Source: an uncultured Ruminococcus sp. (GTDB lineage: Bacteria > Bacillota > Clostridia > Oscillospirales > Ruminococcaceae). From it: a stretch of DNA of 28,067 bases. Below are positions 13,717 through 20,532 of the stretch, piece by piece. Below the pieces are notes generated by a model. It was not told the origin of the DNA. It searched no databases and worked only from the letters and a program-made list of their open reading frames with translations. The stretch's first letter is position 1. Every line of letters starts with the position of its first letter. The translations under genes were made by a program, and so were the position numbers. The stretch is taken from positions 1-28,067 of the forward strand of contig UQEM01000014.1 of NCBI GenBank assembly GCA_900540005.1, read 5' to 3'.

Positions 13717-14058
13717 ATGACAAGGCAAAGTTGGTATTTTCTGAAATGCTGTAAAAAACTCGATGAACCGGATTTCAACTACAACACAAAGGACAATTGT
13801 ATCCGCAATGTTCATAAAGTTCATGGCGGTATTGAAATCAAAAAATATACCAATGAAATTGACAGCATAATTGATTACCTGTTAGAAAACGGCTTTCTTA
13901 AACGTACTCATTTCGGATACGCCCTTACACAGAAAGGTCTGCACCCAAATCAAATGGCTTGGGAAGATATCAAATCTTTTCTCGTAAAGAGCATTGCCGT
14001 TCCGATTATCGTTTCTGCCATTACCGCATTCATAACCTTGTGTATAGGATCACTGTAA
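13717..14058 (+). CDS. Accessory gene ('moron'): winged-helix-like protein with C-terminal membrane segment
   Basis: A 113-residue protein, the only phage gene on the plus strand. Residues 1-80 look like a winged helix (EIDSIIDYLLENGFLKRTHF, then YALTQKGLHP), and about 91-112 is a single hydrophobic segment (SIAVPIIVSAITAFITLCIG). AAAGGGG precedes the ATG; an almost consensus promoter lies upstream and a hairpin with a T-run downstream, making a complete transcription unit opposed to the late operon. Similar 'LTQKG plus membrane anchor' small proteins occur in Firmicutes without known function. Superinfection exclusion, host conversion or membrane-coupled regulation are possible; none is shown. 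Confidence 0.75.
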   Translation: MTRQSWYFLKCCKKLDEPDFNYNTKDNCIRNVHKVHGGIEIKKYTNEIDSIIDYLLENGFLKRTHFGYALTQKGLHPNQMAWEDIKSFLVKSIAVPIIVSAITAFITLCIGSL

Positions 14059-14155
14059 CAATAGCAGTTATCATACTTACACCGATAGAGCAAAGAATTT
14101 CAGCAACTTTGATGTTCATTTGCTCTATCTTTTTGTCAAAATCCTTATCTGGCAT
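14030..14155 (-). CDS. Small 41-residue membrane protein
   Basis: A short gene between the Tad1-like gene and the opposite-strand gene, whose 3' end it overlaps by 29 bases. It begins MPDKDFDKKIEQMNIKVAEI and has one hydrophobic segment near residues 20-38 (LCSIGVSMITAIVTVIL). AGGTGA sits five bases before the ATG. An in-frame ATG 21 bases upstream lacks a site. Its role is unknown; it could be a small toxin, holin-like or inhibitor peptide. Two overlapping convergent membrane proteins are unusual. Confidence 0.55.
   Translation of the reverse strand: MPDKDFDKKIEQMNIKVAEILCSIGVSMITAIVTVILYTRL
14084..14134 (+). terminator. Intrinsic terminator of the plus-strand accessory gene
   Basis: GATAGAGCAAA (14084-14094) and TTTGCTCTATC (14119-14129) make a perfect 11-bp stem with a 24-nt loop, followed by TTTTT on the plus strand, 26 bases after the accessory gene stop. 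It also lies inside the minus-strand 41-residue gene, so it serves as coding sequence in one direction and as a stop signal in the other. Confidence 0.75.
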
Positions 14156-14198
14156 AATATCACCTGCTTTCATGTGGGTATAAAGATAACACCTGCTC

Positions 14199-14214
14199 AG
14201 AACATTTATGTTCT
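14199..14214. repeat. Short inverted repeat between the Tad1-like and 41-residue genes
   Basis: AGAACAT and ATGTTCT are separated by two bases, a compact 16-bp dyad in the ~70-bp gap after the Tad1-like gene. It lacks a T-run; it could be a protein-binding site or an mRNA-end hairpin. Confidence 0.4.
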
Positions 14215-14224
14215 TGGCAAATGC

Positions 14225-14599
14225 TTATTTCGTATCTGTTCCGAGAACATTTCTTTCGATTCTGTCCTCAACACGACGATTCAGCCACATAAGTGCTTCT
14301 TCGATGTGCGTTAATGCACAAGCATTTTCTCTCGTGGCAAATTCGCCCGACTGGAATTCCTTGAGCCTGTCACGGACAATTTCCAGCAGGTCAGTATCAA
14401 TTACACCGTGGATGCTGGTCGGAATTTTTCTTGCCCCGTTCTGAAACTGAATGATTGCAAGCGGTTCGTTGAGAATAGTAGGAGTTTCACCATACTTATG
14501 TACAGCATAGGTATGATTTGCCCCTCCGTTTCCCGGTTCGTCAATTGCGAACACTGCATTTAGATTTTCTCTCTTCTGAATCGTGCTTAATTTTCTCAT
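14225..14599 (-). CDS. Tad1/Acb2-family cyclic-nucleotide sponge (anti-Thoeris/anti-CBASS candidate)
   Basis: A 124-residue protein. Residues 12-58 form a beta domain with [12 protein letters not shown] and IIQFQNG, matching the 'PG.GGA.H.Y ... i.FQ.G' pattern of Tad1. Residues 68-120 match the helical hairpin shared by Tad1 and Acb2: [32 protein letters not shown], then R...R..R.VLGT. From family knowledge Tad1 binds and sequesters gcADPR signals of Thoeris, and Acb2 sequesters CBASS cyclic nucleotides. The usual 'GP..E.G.NG...E' turn is altered here ([11 protein letters not shown]), so ligand choice may differ. ATG 14599 has AGAGG upstream. It lies in a repeat-flanked cassette. Confidence 0.8.
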   Translation of the reverse strand: MRKLSTIQKRENLNAVFAIDEPGNGGANHTYAVHKYGETPTILNEPLAIIQFQNGARKIPTSIHGVIDTDLLEIVRDRLKEFQSGEFATRENACALTHIEEALMWLNRRVEDRIERNVLGTDTK

Positions 14600-14611
14600 A
14601 AAAATCAACCT

Positions 14612-14641
14612 CTTTCTTAATTTTAGGTATAATAAAACGCC
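14612..14641. repeat. Direct repeat copy B flanking the accessory cassette
   Basis: This copy is upstream of the Tad1-like gene and pairs with copy A at 13611-13641. The shared block begins CTTTCTT and ends TAATAAAA...CGCC. The two copies are 1.0 kb apart and enclose the Tad1-like gene, the 41-residue gene and the plus-strand gene. Confidence 0.75.
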
Positions 14642-14657
14642 CTTAAAGGGGCGTTTT
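14634..14657 (-). terminator. Hairpin terminator between the MuF-linked small gene and Tad1-like gene
   Basis: AAAACGCCC (14634-14642) and GGGCGTTTT (14649-14657) form a perfect 9-bp stem with a 6-nt loop. The stem itself ends in TTTT on the minus strand and is followed by ATTATACC, so termination is probably partial. Confidence 0.65.
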
Positions 14658-14662
14658 AAAAG

Positions 14663-14869
14663 TTATTTATTGTGATATTCTTCTGCAAGTTGTCTTATTC
14701 TTTCGTCGCATTCTTTTGCGAATATCATTTCTTCCGGATATTCTCCTCTTCCTTTTATAGGACGTTGTTTGCGTATTTCTTTCATTTTTTCATCATATTC
14801 GTTTTGTATAGCACGAGCTTTTGTTTTAAATTCTTCAAATAAAATACTGTTTTTTTCTTTGCCTTCCAT
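14663..14869 (-). CDS. Small charged protein overlapping the MuF gene; possible immunity or head protein
   Basis: A 68-residue highly charged helical protein (FEEFKTKARAIQNEYDEKMK..., FAKECDERIRQLAEEYHNK). It overlaps the last 35 bases of the MuF gene in another frame, so the two are translationally coupled. A GTGGGGA site precedes its ATG. Small genes tightly coupled to a MuF with a C-terminal effector domain are sometimes its immunity protein; this is inference from position. It could also be a small head component. Confidence 0.55.
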   Translation of the reverse strand: MEGKEKNSILFEEFKTKARAIQNEYDEKMKEIRKQRPIKGRGEYPEEMIFAKECDERIRQLAEEYHNK

Positions 14870-16568
14870 ACTTTATCCCCACCATTTCACAAGCTCTTTT
14901 TATTATTTCATGCTGAACATCTTCGTCTGATATGGTTAACTTATTATAAAAGCGGTCATACGAGCGTATATCTCCAACTTGATTTTTTGCATTATTGTAT
15001 GCATCGTACAAATCATCTTTAGGAATAGTCTCGTCAGGAAATGTCATAGAATAGCGGTATTTTTCATCATAAGCAATAGCTATCTTTGTACCGTCATCAG
15101 CACAGGACTTTAAATCCTCCCAACTGAACGAGTATTGGCTTTCGCCTGTAACATGATTATGTTCATTTATACTTCCTCGTGTCAAATCGCCGAGCATTTC
15201 AGTATTAACAGTATATCTATCGCCATGTGATTCATAAACATCACCATTGACTGTGATCACACGACAATGTTCAATATCACTGTTCTTATATTTTTCCTCA
15301 AACTCCCTAAGCGACTGGGCAACAGCTTCTTTATCATTATAATCAATTTTGCCAATCAACTCACAATAATGACCATTACCGTCAGTAATCGGGACTTTTC
15401 CGCTACTCCTAATATTAATTATACCTTCTGTGCCGGTATAAGTCAAGCCGTTTTGCAGATTTTCATTCTGATAGATTTTTTCTTTGCCATAATCGCGCTT
15501 GAGAATAGTTTCACCCTCATCAGCATTGACCTTGTCGATAAACTCGCGAAGCTGTTTCTGTGCTTCTCGCAGCTCAGCTTTAGCCTTTTTGATATTGTCG
15601 GGGTCTGAAAGTCCCTCAACTTTCCGCTTGGCTTTACGGACTTTGTTTTCAAGCCGCCGCTGTTCCTGCTCAAGCTTATATCGCCGTTCGTTTTCTTCGT
15701 TATCAATGCTCTCGGGCAGTGGATCTCCGTCACGCCACAGCAGTATTGTATGACGGCAGTTTGGATGGAACAATCCCTTTTCTATCGCAGCACTCAGCAG
15801 CATGAACCATTTGCCGCAGTAGTTTGATTTGCCCCACATAATGCCGCCATGGTCTCTGACCTCGCCGTCCCACATAGTGTATACATCGTTTATGTAGACC
15901 CTGCCTTGCCACGGCAAACAGGTGTCACTGCACATACTGTACTTGCTGACCTGAATCGTATCGTAGCCTAATGCTTTGAACCGTTCTGACTTGCCCTGCA
16001 GGGACGCGCGTGTTGATGCCGAACGCAGTGCCATACGCGCATAGTCGGCAATATTAACGCGCCTGCCGTCACGATATACAATGCAATTGATACCTTTGTC
16101 CAGAAAATCTTTTACTGCAATGTCTACAGCCTGATTAATAGTAACAGTACCGCTGCTCAGCGCTAACTGCGCCCTTACGATCGTCTGTCTGTATACGTCG
16201 TCTACAGTCCTTAGCGCTGCTGTTTCAGCGTGTTTTTCCAGATTGACAGTATCATCGATCAGACGGTTCAGTTTGGTACGGTCAACTCCAAAGAACTGCG
16301 GCTGATCGGTTGACGCGCTCTGTTCAAATTCCTTTTTCAGCAGTTGCTGCGTTCCTTCGTCGATGACGTCCTTGTAGTCATTCATGATCGCAGTACACTC
16401 ACGGCGAAATTTGTTAATGCCTTTCAGCTTTTCCGCCTGCCACATTGACCATTCCATATCCTGTGCCTTTTCTTCGCTTTCATGGCGACCAAGATTCCGT
16501 TTCAGCGACTGTATCAGCCGCATCTCGAATTCTTCAAACCATTTTGCGATGTCCTTGAAGTCGGGCAT
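14835..16568 (-). CDS. MuF-type minor capsid protein with C-terminal effector-like domain
   Basis: A 577-residue protein. Residues 1-285 are a Phage minor capsid/MuF domain, ending in the hallmark stretch with C213, C217, W220, G222 and FHPNCRHTILLW (267-278). A charged coiled coil (about 290-350) links it to a C-terminal domain (about 385-570) that includes VNGDVYESHGDRYTV, then NEHNHVTGE (468-476) and SFSWED (480-485). The H-x-H ... S-x-x-D arrangement recalls a JAMM/JAB-type metal site but with one extra residue in the spacing. MuF proteins bind the portal and are ejected with the DNA; variable C-terminal domains are described as phage polymorphic toxins or early effectors. Confidence 0.8.
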   Translation of the reverse strand: MPDFKDIAKWFEEFEMRLIQSLKRNLGRHESEEKAQDMEWSMWQAEKLKGINKFRRECTAIMNDYKDVIDEGTQQLLKKEFEQSASTDQPQFFGVDRTKLNRLIDDTVNLEKHAETAALRTVDDVYRQTIVRAQLALSSGTVTINQAVDIAVKDFLDKGINCIVYRDGRRVNIADYARMALRSASTRASLQGKSERFKALGYDTIQVSKYSMCSDTCLPWQGRVYINDVYTMWDGEVRDHGGIMWGKSNYCGKWFMLLSAAIEKGLFHPNCRHTILLWRDGDPLPESIDNEENERRYKLEQEQRRLENKVRKAKRKVEGLSDPDNIKKAKAELREAQKQLREFIDKVNADEGETILKRDYGKEKIYQNENLQNGLTYTGTEGIINIRSSGKVPITDGNGHYCELIGKIDYNDKEAVAQSLREFEEKYKNSDIEHCRVITVNGDVYESHGDRYTVNTEMLGDLTRGSINEHNHVTGESQYSFSWEDLKSCADDGTKIAIAYDEKYRYSMTFPDETIPKDDLYDAYNNAKNQVGDIRSYDRFYNKLTISDEDVQHEIIKRACEMVGIKYGRQRKKQYFI

Positions 16569-18061
16569 CAGATCTCACCGCCCGGCGAAGGTTCTGAAAC
16601 TGTCAGCCCCTTCTCAGTCTTGATCCGTTTGATTTCTGCCTCTTTCCACTCGTCATCCTTTGAGTTACCCCACAGTTCCTCAACCTGCGTTTCTACGGAC
16701 ATCACACCATATGCGGATGCCTTTCCTACAGTTTCTACGCGGTTATTGAAATCAGGTGCGGCATATTCACCGAACGAAACCGATGCAGCGTAATCACCCG
16801 GGTATCTGCCGCGCATATTGTCATAGGTTTTTAGCACCCCCTGAATAAGTTTCGGGAGTTCCTTTTCCAGTGCAGACGTTATGGTGTTTCGCGTGTTGCC
16901 GGTAACATCCTTTTTTTCGCGCTGAGCGTCTGCCGATTGCATTTTTCCTACATCGATACCCAACGTAGCAGGGGACAGGATTCCCTGCAAGCACATCATC
17001 AGGCAATTCATATAGCTGTTGTAAAATGCTTCGTATTTGATTTCAGGCTGCACAGTTTTGATCTCCGATGCCGCTTCATCTCCCAGTGACGACTGTACTA
17101 CGATGAATTCAGTGCCGAAACTGTTCACACGTTCTACGCTGCCGTTGTCCGGATTGCGTGGGATCATGTCGCTCGGTATGTACTTCTGCACTCTGCCTGC
17201 TCTGATTGCGTCTATCCACTGTGAAATAACTTCGTCCAGCGCGTCAAAGCAATCAGATTTGCCATTATCAAAAAGTGATACGCCCCTGCCGGGATATTTT
17301 TTTGAATCATAGAATTTCAGGGGCACTGCCATGATGTAGTCACCGGGGAAGTCAATTCTGGGTGCTAACCGTTCATTACCGTTTTCATCCCTGTATCTTG
17401 GCATTTTATCCACCAGTTCGGGAACACTCCACAGCGCGATTTCGTTGCCCCGGCTGTTGTATAATCGTGTTTCTATGTATCCTTCGCCGTATTTCTCGTG
17501 TACTTCGTACACTGCGGATTTGACATGATATATGGTCTTGAATGTCACAGAAATCAGTGCTCCATGCGAAAATTCAATTTCCACGTTATCACCGCCGACA
17601 AATTCTACTATCGGATACGGCGATATACTTTCATCGACAGATATCTTGAACGCGCCATCGCCATCGATCAGGGTATCGGCAATAGCTTTGCCCACAAGAT
17701 TGACAAAATCTATTTTTTTGTCGATCTCTTTCCAAATATCGGACGAAGGTTCTATATCATCAATGTCAGACTTTACGATATGGACGAGGGTATTTATGAT
17801 TACTGCCGGGAGACCACAATGTATCTTTCGTACACTTCCGTTTACAGGTACGCTCGCCCAGAATCCTCCGTCTTTGAATGGGAGTTGTCTAAAAAACTGC
17901 TGCAGTTCGTTGGCATCTCCCCTGTACCATAACCGTGATCTGATTATTTCGATTTCGCGCACCATCTGCTGCTGGATCACAACAGTCTGCAGCGGTGCAG
18001 GAGTTTGAAGAAGCCATTCCCATACCATATTTCTCACCTTCGTTCCTAATCCGAATTTCAC
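16568..18061 (-). CDS. Portal protein (SPP1 gp6-like)
   Basis: A 497-residue protein between the terminase large subunit and MuF, the conserved portal place. Motifs include ADTLIDGDGAFKISVDE, FVGGDNVEIEFSHG and the C-terminal LGIDVGKMQSADAQREKKDVT segment, typical of portals of the SPP1/A118-type in Firmicutes, with an acidic C-terminal end. It forms the dodecameric DNA channel of the capsid vertex and docks the terminase motor. Its stop overlaps the MuF start. Confidence 0.85.
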   Translation of the reverse strand: MKFGLGTKVRNMVWEWLLQTPAPLQTVVIQQQMVREIEIIRSRLWYRGDANELQQFFRQLPFKDGGFWASVPVNGSVRKIHCGLPAVIINTLVHIVKSDIDDIEPSSDIWKEIDKKIDFVNLVGKAIADTLIDGDGAFKISVDESISPYPIVEFVGGDNVEIEFSHGALISVTFKTIYHVKSAVYEVHEKYGEGYIETRLYNSRGNEIALWSVPELVDKMPRYRDENGNERLAPRIDFPGDYIMAVPLKFYDSKKYPGRGVSLFDNGKSDCFDALDEVISQWIDAIRAGRVQKYIPSDMIPRNPDNGSVERVNSFGTEFIVVQSSLGDEAASEIKTVQPEIKYEAFYNSYMNCLMMCLQGILSPATLGIDVGKMQSADAQREKKDVTGNTRNTITSALEKELPKLIQGVLKTYDNMRGRYPGDYAASVSFGEYAAPDFNNRVETVGKASAYGVMSVETQVEELWGNSKDDEWKEAEIKRIKTEKGLTVSEPSPGGEI

Positions 18062-18065
18062 CTCA

Positions 18066-19442
18066 TCAGCCTCCTAATTTGTACATTGTTTCAGCAACAC
18101 CCGTTGTTGCATCGGGCGCGTCATCATGGGCATTCTTTCCCTCGCGCTGGTATTTGGTCATTGCCTCATAATATTCCGGATATCGGTCACGCCAGTTAAT
18201 GGGATAGTATATGTGGTTCTGTACCCACGATGAATTTGACAGTATTCGTGCCTTTTTGTTTTTCGACTGATGAAACCATGAAAAATTAGTTATGTTATTA
18301 CCGATTTCTCCCGAAATTCTGCGCACGTTTCTTGCAAATCCCGAACCGCCGTTATTTGATTCAATGACGGCATTGTTTACCGCAAACCGCAGATGTCTTT
18401 CGGCTGTTTCCTTTTCTGTCACTTCCATAGACAGTTTGCTGTAGAATATATCCAAAATGTACGCTTCGCGCTGATAAACACCAAAAATAATGCTGCACAG
18501 GAAATCCGAACCTTCGTCCGCCGTATCTGTATAGCTGTATATACCTTCGAGAGCTGGCGGTATTTGCGTATACGTTTTGAAACTTGTATACAGTCTGCCT
18601 TTGAGATCTATCGGTTCTTGCTGGTAGTTTGCGCTTGCAATGTCGATTCCCATTGCCTTGGTTTTGGCAATATATGAGTCATACGACAGTATATCAGGGC
18701 AAAGCATAACGTGCTTTTCAGGTTCGACAAGTGCTTTCATCTTTATATGCCGCACTTTCGTGCCCTGCTGTTTATAATGTGCCAGCGCACGTCCGGCAAG
18801 GTCATCAGATGCCCAGCGCGTCATGATTATGATTATCTTACCGCCTTCCTCCAGACGGGAAAGCATGGTGTTTGTAAACCACTCCCAGTGCTTTTCCTTT
18901 ACGTTTTCGTTGTTGGCTTCCTCCGCGTTTTTTATCAGGTCGTCCACTATCATCAGCGAACATCCGAAACCTGTAGCTGTACCGGTAGGGGACGTTGCCA
19001 AGTAGTTGTTGTATCCGCCCTCCAAACTCCACAGATTCATAGCTCCGTCGCCGCGTTTGATTTTCGTGTTTGGAAACACATCAGAATAGACAGCTTTGTA
19101 TTTATCTGCTTTTGCCTCTGCAATCGTGTTTCTGACGTTTTTTGAAAACATCGTTGACAGCGTTTCGTTATACGAACCTGTCATGATTTTAGCGTTTTTG
19201 TTTTTTCCAAGAACCCATTCAACGAAACAGCTTGCGGTTCGTGATTTGCCGTGCCGTGGTGGCACGTTGATGATCATGACCTCTTCGTCCGATTCTATGA
19301 AATCCTGAAATGCATCACACAGTTCCACGATAAACGCCCGACCGGGCATATAGAAATCAGGTGCTTTCAGATGACAGTAATCAAAAAATCTGCGCCGTGC
19401 CATTTCTTCTTCAGCGCAAAGTGCCAGCATTTTTTTATCCAT
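18066..19442 (-). CDS. terL: Terminase large subunit
   Basis: A 458-residue packaging motor. The ATPase domain carries Walker A PPRHGKSR (61-68) and Walker B LMIVDD (163-168), with a coupling MTRW at 207-210. The RNase-H-like nuclease domain begins near 300 with YTDTADEG (D306 the likely first metal ligand) and continues to DDAPDATTG near the C-terminus. It packages phage DNA into the procapsid. For a transposable phage, packaging is expected to proceed headful from the integrated copy into host DNA. It overlaps the preceding small gene by 8 bases. Confidence 0.93.
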   Translation of the reverse strand: MDKKMLALCAEEEMARRRFFDYCHLKAPDFYMPGRAFIVELCDAFQDFIESDEEVMIINVPPRHGKSRTASCFVEWVLGKNKNAKIMTGSYNETLSTMFSKNVRNTIAEAKADKYKAVYSDVFPNTKIKRGDGAMNLWSLEGGYNNYLATSPTGTATGFGCSLMIVDDLIKNAEEANNENVKEKHWEWFTNTMLSRLEEGGKIIIIMTRWASDDLAGRALAHYKQQGTKVRHIKMKALVEPEKHVMLCPDILSYDSYIAKTKAMGIDIASANYQQEPIDLKGRLYTSFKTYTQIPPALEGIYSYTDTADEGSDFLCSIIFGVYQREAYILDIFYSKLSMEVTEKETAERHLRFAVNNAVIESNNGGSGFARNVRRISGEIGNNITNFSWFHQSKNKKARILSNSSWVQNHIYYPINWRDRYPEYYEAMTKYQREGKNAHDDAPDATTGVAETMYKLGG

Positions 19443-19791
19443 CGTTGATCAACTTCTTCAGCTCCTCGGTGTTCAGACCTGCGAACGGATTAGACGTAAT
19501 ATCAGTATTTCCGGCAGTTCCCGAAAGAACCGCCTGCATGGTTTGTGTCATTTCAGTCTCAGCAGCGATCAGCTCGGCGTTGTCCTTCAGGAACCGATAC
19601 AGTTCCATGTGCCGTTTGCGAAATTCCTCCGCCAGTTTCTTCCGCTGCTTGGGTTCGCTTGTATTCAAATAGTCTTTAATGAATGTTTTTAGGTCAGTAT
19701 AATCAGACTTTTTGACAGCATCTTTACTGTCCTCAAACCTGCTCAGCCCCTCGATGAGAGTGCTGATACTTTTTTTCTTGATGCTGTTCAT
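19435..19791 (-). CDS. Small protein preceding terminase large subunit; function unknown
   Basis: A 118-residue basic helical protein, first gene after the leader terminator. It contains a long helix region (KTFIKDYLNTSEPKQRKKLA..., FRKRHMELYRFLKDNAELIA) and a disordered end with GLNTEELKKLI. AAAGGAGG lies seven bases before ATG 19791; a longer frame reaches into the terminator hairpin and is unlikely. Its position suggests a packaging accessory or second small-terminase-like protein, but I do not recognise the family. Confidence 0.65.
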   Translation of the reverse strand: MNSIKKKSISTLIEGLSRFEDSKDAVKKSDYTDLKTFIKDYLNTSEPKQRKKLAEEFRKRHMELYRFLKDNAELIAAETEMTQTMQAVLSGTAGNTDITSNPFAGLNTEELKKLINDG

Positions 19792-19811
19792 GCTGCCTCC
19801 TTTCTCAGGGC

Positions 19812-19840
19812 ATAAAAATAAGGGCATAAACGCCCTTATT
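19812..19840 (-). terminator. Intrinsic terminator ahead of the packaging/structural operon
   Basis: On the minus strand AATAAGGGC, a GTTTAT loop and GCCCTTATT form a perfect 9-bp stem (arms 19832-19840 and 19817-19825), ending in a TTATTTTTAT run. It lies between the NusG-like gene with its leader and the first structural gene, only ~25 bases before that gene's ribosome-binding site. All packaging, head and tail genes downstream would need read-through or a promoter of their own. Confidence 0.85.
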
Positions 19841-20040
19841 TGCCGCCGTAGGTTTTGTGGGGTAATTTGTCACCCGAATTTATTTAAACGGTCACGCGCG
19901 CCGTTAAACGTATTTTAAACGGTAATTTTTAGGGCGTGCTCCGCCATTCGGATTTTGTATCTTAAAATCCGTTTTTCGGGTATACACATTTGCACATCAG
20001 CCGGGACGAATCAACCGTACTGATGTTGGCAAACTGTTTT
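19841..20040 (-). ncRNA. Structured leader RNA between NusG-like gene and structural operon
   Basis: This 200-nt gap has no gene but dense structure, read on the minus strand. P1: TTTGC and ACATCAG (2-nt bulge between) pair with CTGATGT-GCAAA, 12 bp in all (20020-20033 with 19989-20000). P2: CGGATTTT pairs with AAAATCCG, loop 7 (19949-19971). P3: GGCG-GAGCA-CGCC (19933-19945). P4: AACGG pairs with CCGTT (19887-19905). TTTAAACGGT is repeated at 19883-19892 and 19914-19923. It ends in the intrinsic terminator. I infer a recruitment element for the NusG-like protein; a late promoter region is an alternative or additional role. Confidence 0.6.
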
Positions 20041-20532
20041 TTAGATCGATGTTACAGGAAGCGTGATCGTGTGCGGTTTACCCAGCAAGGTGACGCGCAC
20101 CTTTGCACGCCGCTGCCGTAGACTGCAACTGACGATACTGTCCATGTACTGTCGCAGGACGCCTGACAGGATCATCATATCACCCTCGGAGGTGATATAT
20201 ATCTTTGACGCTTCGATAGGTTTTCCGCCGTTGCGGAGCAGGTTGATATATGCCTGTTCGTGTTTCTGCAGCGGTTCAGGATTTCCGAATCCCAGAAAGC
20301 GCACAACGCCGGGGACGGATTTTATCCTGTAGTAGTCATCATCTGTCAGTTCGCATTCAACGAAAATGTACTGTGTAAACAGCAGCTTCTCTTTCGTGTG
20401 CCACGAACCGCCGTATCTGATCAGCATTTCTGATGACGGACAGGCTACCCTATACCCATGGTTGGCAATTGCCTGTGCCGCCGCTTCCTCGCAGCCGGGT
20501 CTGACCTGAAGTACATACATCTCCATTTTCAT
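20041..20532 (-). CDS. NusG-family specialised elongation factor (LoaP/RfaH-like antiterminator)
   Basis: A 163-residue NusG paralogue. The N-terminal NGN domain (about 4-105) has MYVLQVRPGCEEAAAQAIAN, the KLLFTQYIFVECEL strand (family 'lFpgYvFV'), YYRIKSVPGVVRFLGFG (family 'PGv..FlG') and a PEPLQKHEQ loop. The C-terminal part (about 115-163) is a KOW-like beta domain: EGDMMILSGVLRQYM, then RRAKVRVTLLGKPHTITLPV. The loop, length and context resemble LoaP rather than housekeeping NusG. The start overlaps the DUF3486 stop (TGATG). It likely binds RNA polymerase and the leader RNA just downstream, allowing transcription through the terminators of the late operon. Confidence 0.8.
   Translation of the reverse strand: MKMEMYVLQVRPGCEEAAAQAIANHGYRVACPSSEMLIRYGGSWHTKEKLLFTQYIFVECELTDDDYYRIKSVPGVVRFLGFGNPEPLQKHEQAYINLLRNGGKPIEASKIYITSEGDMMILSGVLRQYMDSIVSCSLRQRRAKVRVTLLGKPHTITLPVTSI

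Noticed and set aside
13717..14058. Plus-strand frame opposite a late-operon position considered as a shadow frame
   Set aside because: Kept as real: no minus-strand gene covers most of it, and it has a promoter, ribosome-binding site, membrane segment and terminator.
19792..19827. Upstream extension of the small pre-terminase gene to 19827
   Set aside because: The extra codons lie within the terminator hairpin and lack a ribosome-binding site, while ATG 19791 has AAAGGAGG.
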